The position numbers were made by a program, and so were the translations under genes. Of a DNA stretch of 6,480 nucleotides, positions 1-5,621 are shown piece by piece. Each line of letters opens with the position of its first letter. Position 1 is the stretch's first letter. The notes beneath the pieces are model-generated. The model was not told the DNA's origin, made no database searches, and was given only the letters and a program-made list of their open reading frames with translations. The DNA comes from an uncultured Clostridia bacterium (lineage in GTDB: Bacteria > Bacillota > Clostridia > HGM11327): contig CAJLXE010000095.1 in assembly GCA_905210525.1 (NCBI GenBank), positions 1 to 6,480 on the forward strand. Reading direction: 5' to 3'.

Positions 1-41
1 TTATTTCCTGAAATAACCTGAAAATATAACCCCCGATATTA

Positions 42-70
42 TTGATTTGGTTTGTTTTCTGTGCTATAAT
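42..70 (+). promoter_or_regulatory. Predicted sigma-A-type promoter of the polymerase block
   Basis: A -35 hexamer TTGATT (42-47) and a perfect -10 TATAAT (65-70) are separated by 17 bases, the optimal spacing. The start of transcription would fall near 77, leaving a leader of about 80 bases before the polymerase start codon. A short inverted repeat CTATA/TATAG (64-68 and 74-78) overlaps the -10 and could be an operator. No Firmicute-type LexA box (GAAC-N4-GTTC) is visible in 1-157, so SOS control, although common for this polymerase family, is not supported here. Confidence 0.7.
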
Positions 71-96
71 CAGTATAGAAAGGCGGCAGGATAGCC

Positions 97-155
97 CCGA
101 ACCGAAAAAATAATCGGTCCAAGAAATCCGACTAATATAAAAAAGGAGGCTCGGA
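97..155 (+). promoter_or_regulatory. Polymerase mRNA leader with complementary CCGA/TCGG segments
   Basis: The leader carries ACCGA (101-105) complementary to TCGGT (114-118), forming a 5-bp stem with an 8-base loop. TCCGA (127-131) is complementary to TCGGA (151-155), forming a 5-bp stem whose loop holds the ribosome binding site AAGGAGG (143-149). An extra CCGA lies at 97-100, so alternative pairings are possible. This may influence translation of the polymerase. The stems are short, so function is inferred only. Confidence 0.3.
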
Positions 156-157
156 AT

Positions 158-1666
158 ATGAAACAACGCACATATATTGCAATCGATTTGAAATCCTTCT
201 ATGCCTCCGTGGAGTGTCGTGAGCGGGGCTTGGATCCTTTGGACACAAACCTTGTTGTTGCAGATGAAGGTCGGACGGACAAGACTATTTGCCTTGCCGT
301 TACACCGTCTCTCAAAAGCTATGGCATCTCGGGGCGTGAGCGGCTCTTTGAAGTAAAGCAGCGCGTCAGAAAAGCAAATGCCGCACGGCAGCATAATATA
401 TCCGGACGCAAACAGGAGGGGGCGTCTTATTTCTTTTCGGAGTTGCAGGCAAACCCGTCTCTGGCGATTGACTTTATAATTGCGCCGCCGCGAATGGCGT
501 ACTATATGGAATACAGTACCCGCATTTATCAGATATATCTGAAGTACATTGCGCCGGAGGACATCGTGGTTTACTCTATCGATGAAGTGTTCATGGATGT
601 AACGGGTTATCTGAAAACTTACAACCTGACGCCGCACGATCTTGCTATGAAGATAATACTTGATGTGCTTCAAACAACCGGTATCACGGCAACCGCGGGT
701 ATAGGCACAAACCTCTTCCTCTGCAAAGTTGCACTGGATATTGTGGCAAAGCATATTCCGGCAGATAAAAACGGTGTCCGCGTTGCAGAGCTTGACGAAA
801 TGACGTTCCGCCGTGAGCTTTGGACGCACCGACCTCTTACTGATTTTTGGCGTGTAGGGCGAGGTATTGCCGCGAGGCTTGAGCAGAACGGAATGTTTAC
901 AATGGGGGATGTTGCCCTCTGTTCGGAGCGGAATGAGGATTTGCTTTACAAGCTGTTCGGCAAGAACGCAGAATTACTCATTGATCATGCATGGGGCTGG
1001 GAGCCAACGACCGTAGAAGCGATTAAGGCATATCGTCCGAGCTCAAACAGCTTGAGTTCCGGACAGGTTCTGCATTGCCCCTATGAGACAGATAAAGCAA
1101 AGCTTGTTATCCGTGAAATGGCGGACTTACTCGTGCTGGACTTGGTGGACAAAGGGCTTGTTACCGATCAAATCGTGCTTACAATCGGTTATGATATAGA
1201 AAATATGACTGACCCGGAGCGAAGAACAAGGTATCACGGCGCGATTGAAACAGATCGCTACGGAAGGCAGATTCCCAAACAGGCGCACGGCTCTATCAAC
1301 CTCGACGGTTACACATCATCTACACGAAAAATAATGAGTGCCGTGTCTGAACTGTTTGATCGGATTGTAGACAAGAATCTGCTCGTTCGACGTATGTATG
1401 TTGTGGCGAATCATGTTCTATCGGAAGTCGACGCGCCAAAGAAGAATAACAGAGCTGTCCAGCTCGACTTTTTTACCGATTATGCTGCCGAAGAGGAAAA
1501 GCAGAAAGCTGAGGACGCCGTGTCAGAACGTGAACGAAAGATACAATCCGCTATACTTGCAATCAAGAAGAAACATGGAAAGAATGCTATCTTCAAGGCG
1601 ATGAACCTTGAAGAAGGTGCAACCGCCAAAGACCGCAATACGCAGATCGGCGGGCATAAGGCGTAG
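158..1666 (+). CDS. Y-family translesion DNA polymerase (UmuC/UvrX-like)
   Basis: This 502-aa protein is a Y-family DNA polymerase, which copies past damaged template bases. The N-terminal strand AIDLKSFYASVE holds catalytic D10 and the probable steric gate Y15. The second catalytic motif is SIDEVFMDVT with D142 and E143, so all three metal-binding acids are present. TATAGIGTN (177-185) is the conserved palm/fingers segment. A helix-hairpin-helix thumb region follows at about 228-280, and the little finger domain spans about 300-425. QLDFF (435-439) resembles a beta-clamp binding motif. The tail at 465-502, ending IGGHKA, resembles Firmicute UmuC-like proteins rather than classical DinB. The span at about 78-110 between the fingers and the second motif looks longer than in compact DinB/Dpo4 enzymes. 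The start is set by AAGGAGG (143-149) eight bases upstream. It is the first gene of a probable operon with a redox protein and a YolD-like protein. Confidence 0.95.
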   Translation: MKQRTYIAIDLKSFYASVECRERGLDPLDTNLVVADEGRTDKTICLAVTPSLKSYGISGRERLFEVKQRVRKANAARQHNISGRKQEGASYFFSELQANPSLAIDFIIAPPRMAYYMEYSTRIYQIYLKYIAPEDIVVYSIDEVFMDVTGYLKTYNLTPHDLAMKIILDVLQTTGITATAGIGTNLFLCKVALDIVAKHIPADKNGVRVAELDEMTFRRELWTHRPLTDFWRVGRGIAARLEQNGMFTMGDVALCSERNEDLLYKLFGKNAELLIDHAWGWEPTTVEAIKAYRPSSNSLSSGQVLHCPYETDKAKLVIREMADLLVLDLVDKGLVTDQIVLTIGYDIENMTDPERRTRYHGAIETDRYGRQIPKQAHGSINLDGYTSSTRKIMSAVSELFDRIVDKNLLVRRMYVVANHVLSEVDAPKKNNRAVQLDFFTDYAAEEEKQKAEDAVSERERKIQSAILAIKKKHGKNAIFKAMNLEEGATAKDRNTQIGGHKA

Positions 1667-1700
1667 AGTGTTAAGGAACCGCCGGTTAATTCGGAGCTGT

Positions 1701-1707
1701 GGAGGTG
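1701..1707 (+). promoter_or_regulatory. Ribosome binding site deciding the start of the redox gene
   Basis: GGAGGTG (1701-1707) sits nine bases before ATG 1717. An in-frame GTG at 1699 would overlap this site and has no binding site of its own, so it is unlikely to be used. Confidence 0.8.
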
Positions 1708-1716
1708 TTTACATAT

Positions 1717-2475
1717 ATGATTTTATGTTTTTCCGGAACAGGTAACAGTCGATATATAGCAAGAAGAATTGCGGAAGCATTACCGGACGAAATTGTAGAC
1801 TTGAATACAAAAATTAAAGAAAATGATAATTCGCAGACGCATACGGGATGTGATGTGATAGTTGTTGTCCCAACATATGCATGGCGTATTCCGCGAATCG
1901 TATTTGATTGGATTTCAAAAACGGATTTGATCTCTGCAAAACGTATTTGGTTTGTGATGGACTGTGGCGGCGAAATCGGAAATGCGGCAAAATATAATCG
2001 TCGGCTTGCAGAACAAAAGCATTTACTCTATATGGGAACAGCACAAATTGTAATGCCGGAAAACTATATCGCAATGTTCAGCGCACCACAGGCAGAGGAA
2101 GCAAAAAAGATTGTAGAATATGCGGAGCCTTATATTGCGGATGTTATCGCGCACATCAAGGCAGGACAGCCTTTTTCCGCACCGCGAAATAATCTCTATG
2201 ACCGATTCATGAGCGGTCCGATAAACCCGATTTTCTATCGGTTCTTTGTGAAAGCCAAGGCATTTCGGGCGGATGATGCCTGCATCGGATGCGGGCAATG
2301 CGTCAAGAACTGTCCTATGAATAACATCAGACTCAAGGACGGAAAACCGATATGGGGCAAGAAATGCACACATTGTATGGCTTGTATTTGCTATTGTCCC
2401 ATGGAGGCGATTGAATACGGTAAAAAGAGTATCGGAAAACCGCGTTACCATTTCGAAAAGCTAAAGATTCGGTAA
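1717..2475 (+). CDS. EFR1-type flavodoxin-ferredoxin fusion protein
   Basis: The 252-aa product joins a flavodoxin-like N-terminal domain to a C-terminal bacterial ferredoxin domain and is probably a cytoplasmic electron carrier or oxidoreductase. The FMN phosphate loop is SGTGN (residues 6-10), followed by the flavodoxin-type segments PTYAWRIPR (52-60) and MDCGGEIGN (81-89). Two complete cluster motifs follow: C189/C192/C195 with C199-P, and C217/C220/C223 with C227-P, enough for two [4Fe-4S] clusters. C225 is an additional cysteine. The tail YGKKSIGKPRYHF is typical of the EFR1 family as I know it. No signal peptide or membrane segment is seen. The ATG start fits both the Shine-Dalgarno position and the family N-terminus; a GTG 18 bases upstream is rejected. 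It starts 50 bases after the polymerase stop with no clear terminator between. The substrate and partner are unknown. Confidence 0.9.
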   Translation: MILCFSGTGNSRYIARRIAEALPDEIVDLNTKIKENDNSQTHTGCDVIVVVPTYAWRIPRIVFDWISKTDLISAKRIWFVMDCGGEIGNAAKYNRRLAEQKHLLYMGTAQIVMPENYIAMFSAPQAEEAKKIVEYAEPYIADVIAHIKAGQPFSAPRNNLYDRFMSGPINPIFYRFFVKAKAFRADDACIGCGQCVKNCPMNNIRLKDGKPIWGKKCTHCMACICYCPMEAIEYGKKSIGKPRYHFEKLKIR

Positions 2476-2514
2476 TTCATAAGAGTAAAACCTCTGTTTT
2501 GCAGGAGAAAGGAT

Positions 2515-2952
2515 ATGCGTATGGAATCTAAAAACAAATACGATGAGATCAGGGGACTTCCGCACCACGTCTCCAAGACCCGCCCGCAGATGCCTATGTC
2601 AGACCGCGCGGCGCAGTTTGCCCCTTTTGCCGCACTTACCGGTTACGACTCTGCAATCAAGGAAACCGAGCGCCTGACCGATAAAAAGATTGAGCTTGAT
2701 GAGGAGGCTCTGACTATTCTGAACATGAGATACCGGCTTCTTGTAGACACTCTCGATGAAGAACCTAAGGTTGAGATTACCTACTTCAAGCCCGATGAGC
2801 GAAAAGCCGGCGGAGAGTATCTGACAATAACCGGAGTCGTCAAAAAGATAAATGATTTTGAACGTCTGATTACCATGAAGGACGGAACAAAAATACCTAT
2901 GGATGATATTATTGCTATTGATACAGGAATGAACGACATCGAAATATGCTGA
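2515..2952 (+). CDS. YolD-like family protein
   Basis: This 145-aa soluble protein has the hallmarks of YolD-like proteins: a basic N-terminus, then DRAAQFAPFAALTGY (30-44), a helical stretch rich in charged residues (about 46-82), and a beta-rich C-terminal part with VEITYF (86-91), YLTITGVVKKI (102-112) and MDDIIAI (129-135). YolD-like proteins often sit beside UmuC/UvrX-type Y-family polymerases in Firmicutes and have been proposed to act as their accessory partner (UmuD-like); the biochemical role is not settled. The context fits, with the polymerase two genes upstream. AGGAG (2503-2507) lies seven bases before ATG 2515. A second in-frame ATG at 2521 lies a similar distance behind AAAGGA (2508-2513), so the true start could be either. 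It is the last gene of the block. Confidence 0.88.
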   Translation: MRMESKNKYDEIRGLPHHVSKTRPQMPMSDRAAQFAPFAALTGYDSAIKETERLTDKKIELDEEALTILNMRYRLLVDTLDEEPKVEITYFKPDERKAGGEYLTITGVVKKINDFERLITMKDGTKIPMDDIIAIDTGMNDIEIC

Positions 2953-3010
2953 TATAAAAGAAATATTTCCGATTCGCGGTAAGGCTGAACGGTTTTGACA
3001 TTGATAAAAC

Positions 3011-3029
3011 AACTGCTTACAGCAGTTTT
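3011..3029 (+). terminator. Possible weak terminator hairpin after the YolD-like gene
   Basis: AACTGCT (3011-3017) and AGCAGTT (3021-3027) form a perfect 7-bp stem with a 3-base loop, followed by only a short T run (TTTT, 3026-3029, partly inside the stem). It is correctly placed about 60 bases after the YolD-like stop codon. The short T run makes it a weak candidate; the larger hairpin downstream may do most of the work. Confidence 0.35.
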
Positions 3030-3044
3030 GGTGAAGCAGAAAAG

Positions 3045-3102
3045 AAAAAGCTCCTTGGTACAGCAGAAGCGGTTTGATGACAAAAACACCAAGGAGCTTT
3101 TT
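3045..3102. terminator. Long inverted repeat, probable bidirectional terminator
   Basis: AAAAAGCTCCTTGGT (3045-3059) is repeated as its exact reverse complement at 3088-3102, giving a perfect 15-bp stem with a 28-base loop. The A-rich left arm and T-rich right arm resemble a bidirectional rho-independent terminator separating the repair block from the atp operon. The loop is unusually large for a terminator and the T tract has only five bases within the stem, so a regulatory RNA structure or a remnant of a small mobile repeat are alternatives. Confidence 0.5.
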
Positions 3103-3277
3103 GAAACGCAAGAGAATGACAAAAACAGTTCGGATCATGCAACGGAAAATGTTGATATTACGCTGTCGCCGCGCCCAATTTTTGCAGGCACACAACAATA
3201 TATCGCAAAATGTATACGAAATTTATACACATACAGCCTGAGTGTATTGAAAACGGAAAATCGCAGGCATAAATTGC

Positions 3278-3306
3278 TTGAAAATATAAAATGGGTATGG
3301 TATAAT
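3278..3306 (+). promoter_or_regulatory. Predicted promoter of the atp operon
   Basis: TTGAAA (3278-3283) and a perfect TATAAT (3301-3306) are 17 bases apart, with TGG just before the -10 giving an extended -10 element. Transcription would start near 3313, about 65 bases before atpI. A weaker second candidate lies just upstream: TTGAAA (3247-3252), 17 bases, TAAATT (3270-3275). Confidence 0.8.
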
Positions 3307-3376
3307 AAAATTATATTGTTGGTCTTTAAGGAAGATTTTATTGAAATAGTTAAAATAAAAAGGAGCACAAAAATAT

Positions 3377-3781
3377 ATGGGCAGAATTGACGCAACCGTG
3401 CGCAAAGAAAGTATTTACATGGCAGGCTGGATAATTTTACTGAGCGTTTTGATGGAAGCGGTGTTTCTGATAATCGGTAAATGGGATTATACTGTTATTT
3501 GCGGAAATTTATTGGGCGGTGCGGCTGCTTTTGCAAACTTTTTTCTTTTGGGACTGACTGTTCAAAAGGCAGTTGACATGGAACAGAAACAGGCGGCTGC
3601 TTTTATGAAACTATCTCAGATGCTCAGGATGCTTATGGTATTTGTTGTGGCAGTGTTGGGTGTGTTGCTTAAGTGCTTTAATATGTGGGCTTCGCTTATT
3701 CCGCTGTTTTTTGTAAGGATAGCGATTTTATTCAGACCGCTGTTTTCAAAAGATGATTCGGAAAACAAAACGCAGTCATAA
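3377..3781 (+). CDS. atpI: ATP synthase subunit I-like membrane protein
   Basis: This 134-aa hydrophobic protein has four likely membrane helices at about residues 17-34, 40-62, 84-99 and 104-122, and a short charged tail. The length, four-helix layout and position directly before atpB match AtpI/subunit I of F-type ATP synthases. AtpI is not part of the final enzyme; in related systems it helps assemble the c ring and may assist cation supply. The segment IIGKWDYTVICGNLLGG (32-48) and the helix-4 motif IPLFFVRIAILFRP (108-121) resemble clostridial AtpI proteins as I know them. AGGAG (3361-3365) lies 11 bases before the ATG. It is the first gene after the operon promoter. Low conservation in this family makes the name less certain than those of its neighbours. 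Confidence 0.8.
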   Translation: MGRIDATVRKESIYMAGWIILLSVLMEAVFLIIGKWDYTVICGNLLGGAAAFANFFLLGLTVQKAVDMEQKQAAAFMKLSQMLRMLMVFVVAVLGVLLKCFNMWASLIPLFFVRIAILFRPLFSKDDSENKTQS

Positions 3782-3844
3782 TACAGTGCAGTATCAGGTA
3801 TAAACGTGTAAATCAAATGATTTTTTTAACGGAGAACCGTATAT

Positions 3845-4738
3845 ATGAAACAATATAAAAACAAACGATTTGCGGCAGTGGATATCCTGCTGCTTATTCT
3901 GACAATATTACCGATTGCGGCAGGGATAGTACTGAATATTCTTACGGAACCGGCTTCTGACGGTATACAGATAACGGGTGCGCGTATATTCTTTACGATA
4001 CATATGCCTGTTCAGGATTGTCCTATAACAGAAGCCCAGATAAATTCATGGCTTGTAATATTGTCTGTATTTTTCCTGTGTCTCTATATAACGCACGGAA
4101 TAGCGGAAAAACCGGGCACAAAAAGACAGCTTGCGGCAGAATGGATTGTTGAAAAAACCGAGTCGCTTGTAAAAGACAATATGGGAGAATATTTTATGGG
4201 CTTTGCGCCTTTTATAGGCGCGGTTCTGGTTTTGTCAGCATTTTCAAGCTTGCTTTCGCTTTTCGGATTGTTTCCGCCGACATCGGATCTGAATGTTGTT
4301 TCCGGTTGGGCAATTCTTGTGTTTATACTTATTACTTATTATAAATTCAAATGCGGACCTTGGCATTATGTTAAGAGCTTTGCGGAACCGGTGGCATTTT
4401 TAACGCCGCTGAATATAATAAGCGAAGTTGCAACACCTGTATCAATGGCTTTCCGTCATTACGGAAACATATTGTCGGGTATGGTTATATCCGTGCTTGT
4501 AGGTGCGGCGCTTCAAGGACTTTCGTCTCTTGTGTTGGGGTGGCTTCCGGGCACGCTGGGGCAGATACCGTTCCTGCAGATAGGCTTACCTGCGGTATTA
4601 TCTGTTTATTTCGATGTGTTCAGCGGATGTCTTCAGGCGTATATATTCGCTATGCTTACGATGCTTTATGTTTCGGGCGGATTCCCGGCAGAGGATTATG
4701 AAAAACGTAAATTACAAAAAACCGCAAAACGGTTGTAA
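3845..4738 (+). CDS. atpB: F-type ATP synthase subunit a
   Basis: This 297-aa membrane subunit forms the ion half-channels next to the c ring. Membrane segments are visible at about 12-33, 68-85, 118-143, 153-168, 196-230 and 245-278. The signature TPVSMAFRHYGNILSG (197-212) carries the essential arginine R204 and conserved N208. The last helix has YFDVFSGCLQAYIF (255-268), with D257 and Q264. Aligned by eye with E. coli, M213 sits where E219 would be and D257 where H245 would be. The extracytoplasmic loop (about 35-67) and the lysine/arginine-rich C-terminal tail are typical of clostridial versions. GGAG (3831-3834) is 10 bases before the ATG. It is followed after 30 bases by atpE. Confidence 0.95.
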   Translation: MKQYKNKRFAAVDILLLILTILPIAAGIVLNILTEPASDGIQITGARIFFTIHMPVQDCPITEAQINSWLVILSVFFLCLYITHGIAEKPGTKRQLAAEWIVEKTESLVKDNMGEYFMGFAPFIGAVLVLSAFSSLLSLFGLFPPTSDLNVVSGWAILVFILITYYKFKCGPWHYVKSFAEPVAFLTPLNIISEVATPVSMAFRHYGNILSGMVISVLVGAALQGLSSLVLGWLPGTLGQIPFLQIGLPAVLSVYFDVFSGCLQAYIFAMLTMLYVSGGFPAEDYEKRKLQKTAKRL

Positions 4739-4755
4739 TTATATAATGTAAAAAC

Positions 4756-4760
4756 GGAGG
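4756..4760 (+). promoter_or_regulatory. Strong ribosome binding site of atpE
   Basis: GGAGG sits eight bases before the atpE ATG and is the best Shine-Dalgarno match in the visible atp operon. This fits the need for about ten c subunits per enzyme. Confidence 0.7.
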
Positions 4761-4768
4761 AAATTATT

Positions 4769-5053
4769 ATGTTGGAACTTGCTATCGGCATAATTTTGGG
4801 ATGCTGTGCACTTGGTGCAGGCGTGGCTATGATAGCCGGCATAGGCCCGGGTATCGGTGAAGGAAATGCGGTTGCAAAGGCGTGCGAGGCGATAGGCCGC
4901 CAGCCTGAAAGCAAAGGCCCCGTAACAACAACAATGCTTATGGGTTGTGCAATAGCCGAAACAACAGGTCTTTATGCACTTGTTATAGCTATATTGCTTA
5001 TATTTGTGGCACCGAATTTGCTTGTAAACATTCTTATGAAGACGATACGCTGA
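4769..5053 (+). CDS. atpE: F-type ATP synthase subunit c, predicted Na+-binding type
   Basis: This 94-aa hairpin of two membrane helices (about 3-38 and 53-90) joined by the conserved polar loop GRQPE (43-47) is the proteolipid that forms the rotor ring. Helix 1 carries the glycine-rich packing motif AGIGPGIGEG (23-32). Helix 2 carries AETTGLY (63-69) with the ion-binding carboxylate E64. E31 stands where Na+-type c subunits such as that of Ilyobacter tartaricus have Q32. T65, T66 and Y69 match the positions of S66, T67 and Y70 in that site. E31 plus E64 is the two-carboxylate motif described for the Na+-driven Fusobacterium nucleatum ring, so Na+ coupling is inferred. H+ transport under low Na+ or acidic conditions cannot be excluded. 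Confidence 0.95.
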   Translation: MLELAIGIILGCCALGAGVAMIAGIGPGIGEGNAVAKACEAIGRQPESKGPVTTTMLMGCAIAETTGLYALVIAILLIFVAPNLLVNILMKTIR

Positions 5054-5086
5054 AAAAACGTTTCGGTTAACGAATTTGGTGTTTTC

Positions 5087-5094
5087 GGAAAGGA
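5087..5094 (+). promoter_or_regulatory. Ribosome binding site deciding the atpF start
   Basis: GGAAAGGA lies 11 bases before ATG 5106. The in-frame TTG at 5076 has no such site and would add ten residues atypical for subunit b, so ATG 5106 is preferred. Confidence 0.6.
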
Positions 5095-5105
5095 CAGTAC
5101 TTTAT

Positions 5106-5621
5106 ATGCAAACATTGGAGATTATTTCAATAAATCTCTGGGACACGCTTATTTCACTGTGCAATCTGTTGGTTCTTTTTCTGATACTTAAGAAATTTCT
5201 TTATAAGCCGGTTAAAAAGGTTCTTGTCGAACGAAAACAGGCTGTTGATTTACAGTACAGTGCGGCGGAAGAAGCGCGAAGACAGGCTTTGGAATCTAAA
5301 GAAATGTGGTCTGAAAAAATGATTTCCGCAGACAAAGAAGCAGAACAGATTCTGAAAAATGCTTCCGCGGACGCTCAGCGCAGGGGTGACAGAATAGTTG
5401 ATAAAGCCAAAGAAGAAGCCGACGGAATAGTTCAGAGGGCAAAAACGGAGGCACGGCTTGAAGTGAAAAAGGCGCAGTCCGGAATAAAACAGGAGATTAT
5501 AAATGTTTCTGCGGCACTTACCGAGAAAATGCTTGACAGAGAAATAAACAGCGAGGATCACAGAGAACTTATAGATTCTTTTATAAACGAAATGGGTGAA
5601 GACGATGACGCAGACGAGTAA
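5106..5621 (+). CDS. atpF: F-type ATP synthase subunit b
   Basis: This 171-aa protein has one N-terminal membrane helix (about 8-29) followed by the basic motif KKFLYKPVKKVLVERK (29-44) and a long charged, alanine-rich helix (about 45-145) without prolines, as expected for the right-handed coiled coil of the peripheral stalk. Two copies of b tie subunit a to delta and the catalytic head. The length is usual for the family. The C-terminus is strongly acidic (GEDDDADE, 164-171), and this stretch overlaps the start of atpH. The gene begins 52 bases after atpE and is part of the same operon. Confidence 0.93.
   Translation: MQTLEIISINLWDTLISLCNLLVLFLILKKFLYKPVKKVLVERKQAVDLQYSAAEEARRQALESKEMWSEKMISADKEAEQILKNASADAQRRGDRIVDKAKEEADGIVQRAKTEARLEVKKAQSGIKQEIINVSAALTEKMLDREINSEDHRELIDSFINEMGEDDDADE

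Larger units (their letters stand above)
2953..3376 (+). other. Intergenic region between the repair block and the atp operon
   Basis: These 424 bases hold no gene I can support. Contents in order are a stop-interrupted stretch that reads like protein in shifting frames (about 2948-3200), two hairpins (3011-3029 and 3045-3102), a weak inverted repeat TGTATA/TATACA (3211-3216 and 3224-3229), and AT-rich promoter DNA (about 3240-3306). The only long open frame (2995-3390) has a TTG start without a ribosome binding site and runs through the hairpin and the atp promoter, so it is not called a gene. Confidence 0.6.

Noticed and set aside
1398..1604. 68-codon + strand frame inside the polymerase
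   Set aside because: It is in another frame within a conserved coding region and shows no recognisable protein features.
1677..1687. Palindrome AACCGCCGGTT between polymerase and redox genes as a terminator
   Set aside because: The arms are five bases around a single central base, too tight to form a hairpin, and no T tract follows.
1699..1716. GTG start giving a six-residue longer redox protein
   Set aside because: The GTG overlaps the Shine-Dalgarno that serves ATG 1717, and flavodoxin-type proteins usually start just before the first beta strand, as MILCFSGTGN does.
2995..3023. Perfect TTGACA (2995-3000) as a promoter -35
   Set aside because: At 16-18 bases downstream there is no acceptable -10 hexamer (TACAGC at 17), and the site runs into a hairpin.
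2599..3198. 199-codon open frame on the - strand
   Set aside because: It lies opposite the well-supported YolD-like gene and continues across the hairpin. The translation is rich in Cys, Phe and Arg, as expected for an antisense shadow.
2995..3390. 131-codon open frame on the + strand before atpI
   Set aside because: It begins with TTG without a ribosome binding site, passes through the 15-bp hairpin and the atp promoter, and overlaps the atpI start. Its second half looks like AT-rich non-coding DNA.
5076..5105. TTG start giving a ten-residue longer subunit b
   Set aside because: No binding site precedes it, while ATG 5106 has a suitable one.
5250..5561. 103-codon - strand frame opposite atpF
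   Set aside because: It mirrors the coiled-coil coding sequence of subunit b. The Phe-, Arg- and Ser-rich translation is typical of antisense to Lys/Glu-rich genes.
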